The notes below the pieces were generated by a model. The model did no database searches and was not told where the DNA came from. It was given only the letters and a program-made list of their open reading frames with translations. Shown piece after piece: positions 1 to 10,124 of a stretch of 64,000 nucleotides of DNA. The stretch comes from Alphaproteobacteria bacterium (GTDB lineage Bacteria > Pseudomonadota > Alphaproteobacteria > DSM-16000 > Inquilinaceae), in NCBI GenBank assembly GCA_028277405.1, contig JANQGH010000083.1, forward strand, positions 53,558-117,557, read 5' to 3'. Within the stretch, counting starts at the first letter, position 1, and the number at the start of each line of letters is the position of its first letter. The position numbers and the translations under genes are program-made.

Positions 1-980
<980 letters not shown>

Positions 981-999
981 TCAAAAGGCGGAACGCGAC

Positions 1000-1671
1000 G
1001 TGGAAGACTGGCCGATCGGCCCCGGCGACCTGGCTGTTCTGATCATCCTGCTCTTGTCGGCGATCGTCGCCTTCGTGCGCGGTTTCGTGCGCGAGTTTCT
1101 CGGCGTCTTGGCCTGGATCGGTGCGGCGGTCGTCACGCTCTACACCTTTTCCGCCGCCCAGCCATTCCTGCGCCAATACATCTCCATCGAATGGCTGTCG
1201 GACCTGATCACCGGCCTGGTGATCTTTGTCATCAGCCTGGTGGTGTTCTCCACCCTCGCCCATTTCGCCGCGCGCGGTGTGCGCACCTCGGCGCTGAACG
1301 CCGTCGACCGGTCGCTGGGCTTCCTGTTCGGGCTGGTGCGCGGCGCGGTTCTCGTCTGCCTGGCTTACCTGATCCTGGTCTACGCCAGCGAGGACGGCCA
1401 GTTGCCGACCTGGGTCGAGGACGCACGCACGCGGCCCTTCGTTGAGCAGGGGGCGGCCTGGCTGATCGATCTGGTGCCCGAGGGCTCGTTCGATGGCGGC
1501 GGTGATTTCGGCACGTTGCGGCGCGAGCTGAACGATGATTTCGGGCCATCCCTGCGCGACCTGAGCCAACCGCAACCGGCCGTGCCGAATGGGGATGCAA
1601 GTGACGGGCCAAGCGGTTATAACGAGCGCCAGCGCGGCGACTTGGACCGCGTGATCGAAACCGCCCAATAG
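1000..1671 (+). CDS. cvpA: CvpA family inner-membrane protein
   Basis: A 223-residue membrane protein of the CvpA (colicin V production) family, whose members sit upstream of purF in many proteobacteria. Four hydrophobic segments are visible at about residues 8-28, 32-50, 64-84 and 102-122, then a polar acidic tail of about 90 residues. I chose the GTG at 1000 because the protein then starts directly before the first membrane helix; the longer frame from 850 would run inside radA. Its stop is two bases before the purF ATG, so the two are probably co-translated. The molecular role of the family is poorly defined. Confidence 0.85.
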   Translation: MEDWPIGPGDLAVLIILLLSAIVAFVRGFVREFLGVLAWIGAAVVTLYTFSAAQPFLRQYISIEWLSDLITGLVIFVISLVVFSTLAHFAARGVRTSALNAVDRSLGFLFGLVRGAVLVCLAYLILVYASEDGQLPTWVEDARTRPFVEQGAAWLIDLVPEGSFDGGGDFGTLRRELNDDFGPSLRDLSQPQPAVPNGDASDGPSGYNERQRGDLDRVIETAQ

Positions 1672-1673
1672 CG

Positions 1674-3227
1674 ATGGCGGTTCTGCGTGCGTGGAAGGAC
1701 AGATCGCACAAAGTGACGCCGACAGAACACCCGGCCCCAATGGGCTCGACGGCCGACCTGGACACATCCGCCTTGGACGACAAGCTGCATGAGGAATGCG
1801 GCGTCTTCGGCATTTTCGGCCACAGCGACGCGGCCGCGCTGACGGCCCTTGGTCTGCATGCCCTGCAGCATCGCGGGCAAGAGGCCTGCGGCATCGTCAG
1901 TTGCGACGGCGACCAGTTCAACGCCCATCGCGCGTTGGGCCATGTCGGCGACAATTTCGAACAGCCGGAGGTGGTCGAGGCGCTGAAGGGCAGCCAGGCG
2001 ATCGGCCACAACCGCTATGCCACCACGGGCGCGACCTTGCTGCGCAACGTCCAGCCCCTGTTCGCCGATTTCGATTTCGGCGGCTTCGCCATCGGCCATA
2101 ACGGCAACCTGACCAACGCCTACCAGCTGCGCCGGCAACTGGTGCGGCGGGGCAGCATCTTCCAGTCGACCACCGATACCGAGGTGATCGTCCACCTGAT
2201 GGCGACCAGCCGGGGCGGCAACGTGATCGACCGTCTGGTCGAGGCCCTGCGCCAGATCGAGGGCGCCTATTCGGTGATCGCGATGGCCAAGGACCAGGTG
2301 ATCGGCGTGCGCGACCCGCTGGGTGTCCGGCCGATGGTGCTGGGCCGGCTGGACGGCGCCGACGGCTCCGTCAGCCATATCCTGGCGTCGGAGACCTGCG
2401 CGCTGGACATCATCGATGCCAGCTTCGTCCGCGAGGTCGAGCCGGGCGAGTTGGTCGTGCTGGACAAGGACGGCGTCACCAGCCTGAAGCCGTTCATGCC
2501 GACCAAGCAGCGCTTCTGCATCTTCGAATACATCTATTTCGCCCGGCCCGACAGCGTGGTGGAAGGCGAGTCGGTTTACGATGCGCGCCAGCGGATCGGT
2601 GCCGAACTGGCGCGGGAGCAAGCCGTCGACGCCGATGCCATCGTGCCCGTGCCGGACAGCGGCGTGCCTGCCGCACTGGGCTACGCCAAGGCCAGCGGCA
2701 TACCCTTCGAACTCGGCATCATCCGGAACCACTATGTCGGCCGCACCTTCATCGAGCCGACGGACCAGATCCGCCATCTGGGCGTGCGCCTGAAGCACAA
2801 TGCCAACCGGTCGATCCTGGCCGGCAAGCGGGTCGTGCTGGTCGACGATTCGATCGTGCGCGGCACGACCAGCCGCAAGATCGTGCAGATGGTGCGGTCG
2901 GCCGGCGCGACCGAGGTCCATATGCGCATATCCAGCCCGCCGACCATGCACCCCTGCTATTACGGCATCGACACGCCGGCGCAGGAAAAGCTGTTCGCTT
3001 ATCAGCACAGTATCGACGAGATGGCGGCCCTGATCGGCGTCGACAGCCTCGCCTATATCTCGATCGACGGCCTGTACCGCGCAATGGGCGAGGCGGCCCG
3101 CGACCCGGACGCGCCGCAATTCTGCGACGCCTGTTTTTCCGGCGACTACCCGACCGCGCTGCCGGATCGGGAAGAAGCCAGTCGCCAGCCGGAACTCTCC
3201 TTCCTGTCAGAACGTCGCGCCGGTTGA
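1674..3227 (+). CDS. purF: Amidophosphoribosyltransferase PurF
   Basis: PurF catalyses the first committed step of purine synthesis: PRPP plus glutamine to 5-phosphoribosylamine. The N-terminal Ntn-hydrolase domain shows ECGVFGIFG with the nucleophile Cys at residue 42, so about 41 residues would be removed as a propeptide if this ATG is used; the ATG at 1740 is an alternative. The C-terminal phosphoribosyltransferase domain shows the PRPP loop VVLVDDSIVRGTTS at about residues 386-400. C-terminal Cys residues (CDACFSGDY) resemble those of the iron-sulfur-bearing subclass. Full length at 517 residues, in an operon with cvpA upstream and an SDR gene three bases downstream. Confidence 0.96.
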   Translation: MAVLRAWKDRSHKVTPTEHPAPMGSTADLDTSALDDKLHEECGVFGIFGHSDAAALTALGLHALQHRGQEACGIVSCDGDQFNAHRALGHVGDNFEQPEVVEALKGSQAIGHNRYATTGATLLRNVQPLFADFDFGGFAIGHNGNLTNAYQLRRQLVRRGSIFQSTTDTEVIVHLMATSRGGNVIDRLVEALRQIEGAYSVIAMAKDQVIGVRDPLGVRPMVLGRLDGADGSVSHILASETCALDIIDASFVREVEPGELVVLDKDGVTSLKPFMPTKQRFCIFEYIYFARPDSVVEGESVYDARQRIGAELAREQAVDADAIVPVPDSGVPAALGYAKASGIPFELGIIRNHYVGRTFIEPTDQIRHLGVRLKHNANRSILAGKRVVLVDDSIVRGTTSRKIVQMVRSAGATEVHMRISSPPTMHPCYYGIDTPAQEKLFAYQHSIDEMAALIGVDSLAYISIDGLYRAMGEAARDPDAPQFCDACFSGDYPTALPDREEASRQPELSFLSERRAG

Positions 3228-3230
3228 ACC

Positions 3231-4043
3231 ATGGCTAACAAGCGTTTGGAGGGCCGGATCGCCCTGATCACGGGCGCCTCGCGCGGCATCGGCGCGGCGG
3301 TCGCGAAGCGCTATGCGGAGGAAGGCGCGCAGCTCATCCTGGTCGCAAGAACGGTCGGCGGCCTGGAAGAGGTCGACGACCAGGTACAGGCGGCGGGCGC
3401 CAAGGCGACCCTGGTGCCGATGGATCTGGCAGAACATGATCTGATCGACCAGTTGGGCGCCTCGATCTTCGAACGGTTCGGCAAGCTGGACGTGGTGGTC
3501 GCCAACGCCGCACATCTGGGCACCTTGAGCCCGATCGCCCACGGCAATCCGAAAATGTGGCAGCAGGTTCTGAACGTGAATCTCGTAGCCAACCAGCGCC
3601 TCATCCGATCGATGGACCCGTTGCTGCGGGCCTCCAGCAACGCTCGGGCCATCTTCGTCACGGCGGCCCAGGCCCGGGTGCCGAAGCCCTTCTGGTCGGC
3701 CTATGCGGTCTCCAAGGCCGGGTTGGAGATGATGGTCCGCATGTATGCGGCCGAGGTCGCCAAATCGACCATCAAGGTGAACCTGATCGACCCCGGCACG
3801 GTCAGTACGGCGCTGCGCGCTCACGCCTTTCCCGGCGAAAGCCCGGATGCCTATCCGGTCGGCAAACCGCTGCTGGACCGCTTTGTCGAGTTGGCGTCGG
3901 TCGGCTGCCCCTACCACGCCGCCCGGATCGCGTTCGAGGACCGGCCGGAGCTGCGCGCCGAGCACGAGGCCGAGGCGCTGGGCCAGACGGTCTATGGTGC
4001 CTCAAGCCCCGTTGAACCGGCAGTGCAGAGCGAGAAGGCGTGA
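3231..4043 (+). CDS. SDR family oxidoreductase downstream of purF
   Basis: A 270-residue short-chain dehydrogenase/reductase with a Rossmann glycine motif TGASRGIG at residues 14-21 and an active-site YAVSK at 158-162. The residue 13 before the Tyr, normally the catalytic Ser, reads Ala here (VTAAQA), and NNAG is replaced by ANAA. Either activity is altered or a neighbouring residue substitutes. The gene follows purF by three bases and overlaps the next gene by four, so it belongs to the same operon. An SDR in this position recurs in Alphaproteobacteria; its substrate is unknown to me. Confidence 0.85.
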   Translation: MANKRLEGRIALITGASRGIGAAVAKRYAEEGAQLILVARTVGGLEEVDDQVQAAGAKATLVPMDLAEHDLIDQLGASIFERFGKLDVVVANAAHLGTLSPIAHGNPKMWQQVLNVNLVANQRLIRSMDPLLRASSNARAIFVTAAQARVPKPFWSAYAVSKAGLEMMVRMYAAEVAKSTIKVNLIDPGTVSTALRAHAFPGESPDAYPVGKPLLDRFVELASVGCPYHAARIAFEDRPELRAEHEAEALGQTVYGASSPVEPAVQSEKA

Positions 4044-4777
4044 GCGACGCGCTGTTGGCGATCGCAAGGGGCTACCCCTACGAGGCGCCGTCCAGATCGT
4101 TCCTGTACCGCGACGGCGCCGAGCACCCCTTGCCCGTGTCGGACGGCGGCCACCTGCCGGTCGACCAGTGGCGGCGCGAGGGACGCGTGCCGGTTCTGGC
4201 CTACGGCGCCAACCGATCAGCAACCGCGCTGGCCCGCAAGTTCGCCGGCTGGCCCAGTGGAACCAGCATCCCGGTGACGCACGCCCGGCTGGACGACCAC
4301 GACATCGTCTATTCGGCGCACCTGTCCCGCTACGGCTCCGCGCCGGCCAAGATCGAACATGTCGAGGGCGTGACCGTTGAGGTCGGGGTGATCTGGCTCG
4401 ATCCGGCCCAACTGGCGCGCATGCACGAAACCGAGGGTGCCCTGAACTATCGGTTCGACCGGCTCAATCGGCTGTCCCTGACGTTTCCCGGCCTGGAAAC
4501 CGTTCTGGAGCAGGCTCATGCCTATGTCGGCCGGCGGCCGACCTTAAGCCGGTACGGAGCGCCGATCCCACTGGCCGCCATCAGGGCCGAGAGCAGACGG
4601 CACAAGGCCCTCAACCAGTCTGAGGTTCTTGAACATATCCGTGACCGGCTGGCGCCGGGCGCCACCATGGATGACTTCATCTTGCAGACCATCGGCTGCC
4701 CGATCACCCGACTGCACCGCACCGAACGGCTGGGCCAGGTCAGCGGGCACCGCGGTGCTTATGACTTGTTGGCGTAG
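4040..4777 (+). CDS. Uncharacterised protein with gamma-glutamylcyclotransferase-like N-terminal motif
   Basis: A 245-residue soluble protein starting at a GTG that overlaps the stop of the SDR gene (GTGA), so it is translationally coupled to the purF operon. The stretch [18 protein letters not shown] resembles the substrate loop (YGxN/YGSN) that opens gamma-glutamylcyclotransferase/ChaC-type proteins, and an ETEG segment follows further on. I cannot place the C-terminal hundred residues. The 3' end overlaps the 3' end of der, on the other strand, by 19 bases. Function is not established; the GGCT-like fold is an inference from a short motif. Confidence 0.7.
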   Translation: MSDALLAIARGYPYEAPSRSFLYRDGAEHPLPVSDGGHLPVDQWRREGRVPVLAYGANRSATALARKFAGWPSGTSIPVTHARLDDHDIVYSAHLSRYGSAPAKIEHVEGVTVEVGVIWLDPAQLARMHETEGALNYRFDRLNRLSLTFPGLETVLEQAHAYVGRRPTLSRYGAPIPLAAIRAESRRHKALNQSEVLEHIRDRLAPGATMDDFILQTIGCPITRLHRTERLGQVSGHRGAYDLLA

Positions 4778-6117
4778 GGGTTACGGCCCTGGCGCAGTTG
4801 CAGGCGGATCGGCACGCCGTCCAAATCGAACGTCTCGCGCAGCCCGTTGATCAGATACCGAACATAGGCCTCGGGCACTTCCGACGCTCGGGTGGTCCAA
4901 AGGGCGAAGGTCGGCGGACGCGCCTTGACCTGCGTGATGTAGCGTAGCTTCAGGCGCCTGCCCGCAACGGCGGGAGGTGGATGGCTTTCGATCATGCCTT
5001 CAAGCCAGCGGTTCAAGGGACCGGTCGGCACGCGCCTGTTCCAGACCTGATAAAGCGCCAGGACGGCATCCATCAGCTTGTCCAGACTGCGCCCCTTCAA
5101 GGCCGAGATCGTGACGGTGGGGATGCCGCGCGCTTGAGGCAGCGATGTTTCCAGCCGATCGCGCAAGCGTGCCAGGGTTTGTGTACGGTCCTTCACCTCA
5201 TCCCACTTGTTGATCGCGATCAGGAGCGCGCGCCCCTCATCCAAGGTCCGTCGCGCGATGGTCAGGTCCTGCTTGTCCAAAACGGCATCGGCATCCAGGA
5301 CCAACACGACGATCTGGGCCATCTTCACCGCGTTCAAGCCGTCGGAGACGCTCAAACGCTCGACCTTCTCCGTGACTTTCGACCGGCGGCGCATGCCGGC
5401 CGTGTCGACTAGCCGGATTGGCTGGTCGCGCCAATGCCAGTCGACGGCGATGGCATCGCGCGTGATGCCGGCCTCTGGTCCGGTCAAGACCCTGTCCTCG
5501 CCGACCAAGGCGTTGATCAGCGTCGACTTGCCGACATTGGGCCGGCCGACGATGGCGAGCTGTATGACGCGCTCGGCCTCGTCCGCCAGCTCTGGCTCGT
5601 CATCGGATTTGGGCGCATTGCCGGCGTCATAGATCGGTCCGATCAGAGCGGCCAGATCGGCCATGCCGAGACCATGCTCGGCAGAGATCGCGATGGGCTC
5701 GCCCAGGCCAAGCTCGAACGCCTCAAGCAGGCCCGCGTTGCTGGCCCGACCCTCGCACTTGTTGGCCACCAGGAAGACCGGGATCGGGGCCTTGCGCAGC
5801 CATTGGGCAAAATGCCGGTCCAGCGGCGTCAGGCCGGCGCGCGCATCGATCAGCAGCAGGGCGACATCGGCCTCGGCCAAGGCCTGTTCGGTCTGGCGCC
5901 GCATGCGCGCCGGCAGGCTGTCGTCGAAGGCTTCCTCCAGGCCTGCGGTATCGACCACCGTGAAGCGCATGGGGCCGAGACTGGCCTCGCCCGCGCGCCG
6001 GTCTCGGGTGACGCCGGGCGTGTCGTCGACCAGCGCCGACCGCCTGCCGACCAGCCGGTTGAACAGCGTCGACTTGCCGACATTGGGTCGACCGATGATC
6101 GCGACCGTGAACCCCAT
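4759..6117 (-). CDS. der: Ribosome-assembly GTPase Der (EngA)
   Basis: Der is the tandem-GTPase factor needed for 50S ribosomal subunit maturation. Both G domains are complete: GRPNVGKST near the N-terminus with DTPG and NKCE, and a second GRPNVGKST with [10 protein letters not shown] and NKWD, followed by a KH-like C-terminal domain ([19 protein letters not shown]). I start at the ATG giving [14 protein letters not shown]; the ATG 18 bases upstream adds only MGGAGP. At 452 residues it has family length. It lies 28 bases after the BamB-like gene, the same linkage as yfgM-bamB-der in enterobacteria. Confidence 0.96.
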   Translation of the reverse strand: MGFTVAIIGRPNVGKSTLFNRLVGRRSALVDDTPGVTRDRRAGEASLGPMRFTVVDTAGLEEAFDDSLPARMRRQTEQALAEADVALLLIDARAGLTPLDRHFAQWLRKAPIPVFLVANKCEGRASNAGLLEAFELGLGEPIAISAEHGLGMADLAALIGPIYDAGNAPKSDDEPELADEAERVIQLAIVGRPNVGKSTLINALVGEDRVLTGPEAGITRDAIAVDWHWRDQPIRLVDTAGMRRRSKVTEKVERLSVSDGLNAVKMAQIVVLVLDADAVLDKQDLTIARRTLDEGRALLIAINKWDEVKDRTQTLARLRDRLETSLPQARGIPTVTISALKGRSLDKLMDAVLALYQVWNRRVPTGPLNRWLEGMIESHPPPAVAGRRLKLRYITQVKARPPTFALWTTRASEVPEAYVRYLINGLRETFDLDGVPIRLQLRQGRNPYANKS

Positions 6118-6145
6118 GGGGCCGGCACCGCCCAACGCCGGGCGG

Positions 6146-7495
6146 TTAGCGGAACGCTGTCAGCGTGCCGTTTGCGGACAGCACGTAGAGCGTGCCGTTG
6201 GCCACGACCGGCGGGATGGTCGTATCGCCGCCCGGATTGAACTCGCCGACGATTTCACCGGTTTGGGCGGCAACGATCAGGCCATCGCCCTCGCTGGACA
6301 CCAGGATCAGATTATTGTTGGCGAGAACGGGGCCAGCCCAGACGATCGGGCCGATGCGGTCCTCGGGGTTGCGCCAGCGGGCGAGTTCCCTCACCCAGCG
6401 GATGGCGCCGGTGTTGCGCTGCAGGGCCAGCAACTCCGCATCGCCCGTGACCATGAAGATCGTCTCGCCGGCCACCACCGGTGTCTGCACGCCGCCAAAG
6501 CGCTGTTCCCAAACCCGCGCGCCGGAGCGCAGGTCGATCCCGGCCATGCGGCCGCTATGGCTGACGGCGACGACCAGGTCGTTGTCGATCACGGGCCCGG
6601 CCACGATGTCGGCAAGCGACGCCAGCGCCGCCGTCTGACGCAGCGAAATCAGGCTGTCGGTCCAGACGATACGGCCGTTTTCGGGCCTGAGCGCATAGAC
6701 CTCGCCCGACGAATAGGGCACCACCACCACGCCGGTGGCGACCGACGGTGCCGCCCCGCCCAAAAGACCGGCGGTTTCCAGCAGACCCGAATGGGTCCAT
6801 GCCGGCTCGCCGGTCGCCGCGCTAAAGGCTTCGGCACGGTTCTCCACCGACACGGCGTAGACCCGATCCCCAACGACCATCGGCGCGGAGCGGATCGGCG
6901 CGCCCATCTCCTCAAGCCAGATCAGCCCGCCATTGTCCGGGTCCAGGGCGGCCACTTCGCCGAAACCCGTCGTGACGAAGAGCAAGCCCGCCCCATAGGC
7001 GACGCCACCGCCCAGCGGCGTGCTGTTTTCATCGGGGGTCGCGGCGCGCACCTGCCACAGCCGCCCGCCGCTCTCGGCATCAAGTGCCGTCACACGGCCG
7101 ACGGCGTCTGCCACGTACACGCGCCCGTTCGCCACGACCGGTGGGTTCAAGAGCCGGCGGGTCGCCGTCGAACCGGCGCCGATATTGCTGCTCCAAACCC
7201 GCTGAAACGGAACGTTCAACTGCAGATGCCCGGACGACTGGTTGGGCGTGCGGTTCGAAACCGGCCAGTCCGGGTTGAACTGCGGCGGCGGCAGGCTGAT
7301 GGGAACGGCCGCCAGATCCGGCGATGCCTCGAGCGTGCCGGCCTCGGGCAGAACGGGAATCCGCTCGCCCGGCAAGATGACCTCGTCGCCCTGGCCGAAC
7401 CACAGATCGTTGATTGTCTCGCACGCTGACACAACCAGTGTCAGAGGAACCATCAGCATCAAGACGCGAAACAGGCGAGGCAGGCGATATCCCAT
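6146..7495 (-). CDS. bamB: BamB-like outer-membrane lipoprotein with PQQ/beta-propeller repeats
   Basis: BamB is a lipoprotein subunit of the BAM complex, which inserts beta-barrel proteins into the outer membrane. The N-terminus is a lipoprotein signal: a basic start, a hydrophobic stretch, and lipobox VSAC with Cys 25 as the lipidated residue. The rest is built of repeated PQQ-type propeller blades, for example [40 protein letters not shown] and [16 protein letters not shown]. Total 449 residues. Its position between a YfgM-like gene and der supports the BamB assignment over other PQQ-repeat proteins. Confidence 0.88.
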   Translation of the reverse strand: MGYRLPRLFRVLMLMVPLTLVVSACETINDLWFGQGDEVILPGERIPVLPEAGTLEASPDLAAVPISLPPPQFNPDWPVSNRTPNQSSGHLQLNVPFQRVWSSNIGAGSTATRRLLNPPVVANGRVYVADAVGRVTALDAESGGRLWQVRAATPDENSTPLGGGVAYGAGLLFVTTGFGEVAALDPDNGGLIWLEEMGAPIRSAPMVVGDRVYAVSVENRAEAFSAATGEPAWTHSGLLETAGLLGGAAPSVATGVVVVPYSSGEVYALRPENGRIVWTDSLISLRQTAALASLADIVAGPVIDNDLVVAVSHSGRMAGIDLRSGARVWEQRFGGVQTPVVAGETIFMVTGDAELLALQRNTGAIRWVRELARWRNPEDRIGPIVWAGPVLANNNLILVSSEGDGLIVAAQTGEIVGEFNPGGDTTIPPVVANGTLYVLSANGTLTAFR

Positions 7496-7505
7496 GGCTT
7501 CTTCC

Positions 7506-8147
7506 CTATTCGGCCAGCAAGGCCGCCATCGCGGTGGCGCGGTTCCTCAGACCTTCGGGGGCCGTGTCGTCGTCACGCAGCGCTTCGTAGATTCGCAAGG
7601 CCTCCGCATCGTCACCTTGGCGCATCGCCAACAGCGCCGTCAACTCGCGGGCCGAATGACGCCAGGCATTACTGTCCTGGGTCAATGCCTCGAGCTCCGA
7701 CAAGATTTCCTCAGGCGGGGCGGTGTCGACGGAATGCTGAGCCGCCAACAGCAGGGCCAGGTCGCGCCAGACCGGTGACACGCCGCCCTCGCCCGCGATC
7801 GTGCGGAACAGAAGGACGGCCCCTTCTACATCGCCGGTGTTGGCCATCAGCGAGGCCGAGTTGATGCGTGCCAGCGCCGACACGTCGCCCGAGCTTTCCT
7901 GCGCAAGGATGGCCAGCGCGTCGATGCCGGCCTGTTCGTCCTGCTGGGCGAGGGTAAGCGCGACGACCAGATCGGCACCCTGTTGCGCGACTTGGCCACG
8001 GCTGTAATTCTGCCACCAGACAAACCCGCCGACCGCGAGCACGATGACGATCGCCAAGGTAATCAGCCAGGTGCCGTATTTCTTCCACAGCGCTTTCGCC
8101 CGGTCTTCCTTTAGGGCGTCTTCGACCTCGCGGAAAATGTCACTCAT
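7506..8147 (-). CDS. YfgM-like membrane-anchored TPR protein
   Basis: A 213-residue protein with a short cytoplasmic N-terminus (MSDIFREVEDALKEDRAKAL), one membrane helix at about residues 29-47, and a helical, alanine-rich TPR-like domain in the periplasm. This matches the YfgM/TPR_21 family, whose enterobacterial member associates with the SecYEG translocon and periplasmic chaperones. It begins the cluster YfgM-like, BamB-like, der, with 10 bases to the next gene. Function is carried over from the family; nothing in the sequence proves a Sec link. Confidence 0.85.
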   Translation of the reverse strand: MSDIFREVEDALKEDRAKALWKKYGTWLITLAIVIVLAVGGFVWWQNYSRGQVAQQGADLVVALTLAQQDEQAGIDALAILAQESSGDVSALARINSASLMANTGDVEGAVLLFRTIAGEGGVSPVWRDLALLLAAQHSVDTAPPEEILSELEALTQDSNAWRHSARELTALLAMRQGDDAEALRIYEALRDDDTAPEGLRNRATAMAALLAE

Positions 8148-8386
8148 TCACGTTCCCTCTAGGGGCTTCCTGCTGCGACTTCCTGGGGCGCTCTTGATCT
8201 GGCACGGCGCTAAAGCCGGAGGCCCGGACGACGCTGTCAAATGCAACCGACCGGGCGGCTTAGCAAGGCCCCATCAACGGGTCAAGCTTGGCCCCATGGC
8301 CGGACTGGACGCACGGGTTCATTTCGGCGACAGTAGTGACAGAACGATGACAATCGGCATCGACAGTTGAACGTTCGAGCGTAACC

Positions 8387-8719
8387 ATGACGTCCATTGT
8401 TCGATTGGCGGACTATCGCCACCGCAAGGGCCGGGTCTTCTTCAACCGGTCAGAGCTGTCCCAGCTTTTGTCCCTTTATTCCACCCGGGTCGCGCGGGGT
8501 GAGTGGCGCGACTACGCCATCGACCATTCCGCCGGCGTCGCGGTTTTTTCGATCTTTCGCCACGCCAATGAGCGACCGATCTATGCAATCGCCAAATCGC
8601 TGTCCGGTGGTGAGACCGACTATGCCGTCTTCGACCAGCATCGGCGCGTCGGACGATCCCGCTCCTTGGGCGATGTCCTGGATGCGTTTGATCGCCGGCC
8701 GAGGCTGGTGACGGACTAG
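8387..8719 (+). CDS. DUF2794 family protein
   Basis: A 110-residue soluble protein carrying the DUF2794 pattern: FNRSELSQLLSLYSTRVARG near residue 19, then GEWRDYAIDH and AVFSIFRHANERPIYAI. I know this domain mainly from Alphaproteobacteria, where it is a short stand-alone protein of unknown function. The gene is divergent from the YfgM-like/BamB-like/der operon across about 240 bases, in which I see no further gene. The ATG at 8387 gives the conserved-looking start MTSIVRLADYR. Confidence 0.85.
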   Translation: MTSIVRLADYRHRKGRVFFNRSELSQLLSLYSTRVARGEWRDYAIDHSAGVAVFSIFRHANERPIYAIAKSLSGGETDYAVFDQHRRVGRSRSLGDVLDAFDRRPRLVTD

Positions 8720-8863
8720 AGGCGCCGCAGCCAAGGGTCACGGCGATCGCCCCACAGCGCGTGGGTCTGGACACCCCAAATTTGTGATGGCCCACCGGTT
8801 TCGTTTTCACGTCCGGCTTCGTATCATCGGCGAGCATACCTTCAGTTCAAGGGGGACCCCACA

Positions 8864-9178
8864 ATGACTCGCCACATCGAAACCGCCGCGTTTGGCGCCG
8901 GCCTGCTCCTGCTGGCTACCTTCGGGAGCGCCACCGCCCAAGATACGCCGGAGGAGGTCGCCGCCGCTTGCTCGGCCAACTCAAACGCACCAGAGGATCT
9001 TTGCGATTGCGTCGGCGTGTCGTCGGTTGACCTGACGGCGGACCAGCGTGCCTTCTACATCGCGGCCTTGAACGGCAACGACGCCGAAACGGCCCGGCTG
9101 CGCGGCGTTATGGGCTTCGACGAGATCACCGGCATCGCCGCATTCATGCGCGACGCCCCGGCGGACTGCGCTGGATAG
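8864..9178 (+). CDS. Small secreted cysteine-containing protein, unknown function
   Basis: A 104-residue protein with a clear Sec signal peptide: hydrophobic FGAGLLLLATFGSATAQ and probable cleavage after the Ala of ATA before QDTPEE. The mature part of about 78 residues has four cysteines (AACSAN, LCDCVG and PADCAG), which could form two disulfides in the periplasm. A run of GGGGGA sits just upstream of the ATG as a ribosome-binding site. I recognise no family. The only neighbour nearby is the convergent secreted-protein gene 13 bases downstream. Confidence 0.7.
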   Translation: MTRHIETAAFGAGLLLLATFGSATAQDTPEEVAAACSANSNAPEDLCDCVGVSSVDLTADQRAFYIAALNGNDAETARLRGVMGFDEITGIAAFMRDAPADCAG

Positions 9179-9191
9179 CGCGCTCGACGGC

Positions 9192-9899
9192 CTACTTCGC
9201 CGACGCATCATCCGAGACGCCCGGCGGGCCGATTGACACGTCGTCGGCCGCCGCCGATGCGCTTGCATCCGCTTCCAGCGCCGTCGTGGCGGTCGCCGCC
9301 GCTGCCTCCTCAACCTCGGTCACCGTCGCAGTCGTCTCTTCGTCAGCACCGCTGGTTGGTTCATCCATCAAAATGATCTCGGGCTGCGTTACCAGCGGGT
9401 GGGCGATCGCCACGCGCTGCATCGTCCCATAGGACAGGACGGTGGTGTCGATCAGCTGCTGCCGCAGAATTGCTGGCGCCCGCGCCAGGTCCGGGTTGGC
9501 CTCGATGGTCCAGCGTGGCTCAGCCGTCTCGGCAAGCTCCGCAATTCTCGCCATCCATGCGGGGTCGAGCTCGGGAAACACCCGCATGCCCGTATTGCCC
9601 CCTTCGGCCGGCGGCAGTTCCGACCAGGCCAGCAAGATCGCAAGATAGAGCAGGCTGACCTCGTAGGACTGGGCGCAGAGATCGGCGATTGCCGGGTCGT
9701 CCGCCCGATCCGGCATGTCGGCGCCGCAGAGAGCCATAATCGCGGCCCAAGCGGCGCGCGAGTGTTCGTCAAAGCCGGTCGGTATCCAGTCCGCGTCAAA
9801 CGCGCCGGCGGGCTGTGCCGCGAACAGCGATCCCGCGATGATCGCCGTGCCCGTTTTTGCCCGCCATGAAGATTTCGTCTTGGTGCCTGACCCCACCAT
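9192..9899 (-). CDS. Secreted protein containing an ABC-ATPase-like signature/Walker B stretch
   Basis: A 235-residue protein with a signal peptide (basic start, hydrophobic TAIIAGSLFAAQP, probable cleavage after AGA). Its middle resembles no domain I know. Between about residues 151 and 186 it reads like the end of an ABC ATPase: VLSYGTMQRVAIAHPLV followed by PEIILMDEPTSGAD, equivalent to signature, helix and Walker B with the D-loop. There is no Walker A and the whole protein is predicted to be exported, so it cannot be a normal ATPase. The last 48 residues are a low-complexity Ala/Thr/Glu tail. GGGAGGA lies 10 bases upstream of the ATG. Function unknown. Confidence 0.65.
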   Translation of the reverse strand: MVGSGTKTKSSWRAKTGTAIIAGSLFAAQPAGAFDADWIPTGFDEHSRAAWAAIMALCGADMPDRADDPAIADLCAQSYEVSLLYLAILLAWSELPPAEGGNTGMRVFPELDPAWMARIAELAETAEPRWTIEANPDLARAPAILRQQLIDTTVLSYGTMQRVAIAHPLVTQPEIILMDEPTSGADEETTATVTEVEEAAAATATTALEADASASAAADDVSIGPPGVSDDASAK

Positions 9900-10124
9900 G
9901 TCGACAGCGTCCTCCCTGTTGGGTCGCCGCGCGCATCGGCGAACGCGGTGCGCTGGATACCGGCGATTTGGGTTTTGCTGTCATCATTCTAGCACGCGAT
10001 CGCGGACGGCGGAAAACGGGCCCCGTATTGGGCAACGCGGGCCCGGTCCCGCGCCAAGGCCTGCATAGCCGCCATTCCGAACCGATTGGGTTCCGGCAAG
10101 GCCAAGATGATAGGGTCCGGCGTC

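Noticed and set aside
1617..3119. A 500-codon open frame on the minus strand opposite purF
   Set aside because: It mirrors the purF codon pattern, has no recognisable domain and is rich in His, Asp and Arg, as expected for a shadow frame in G+C-rich DNA.
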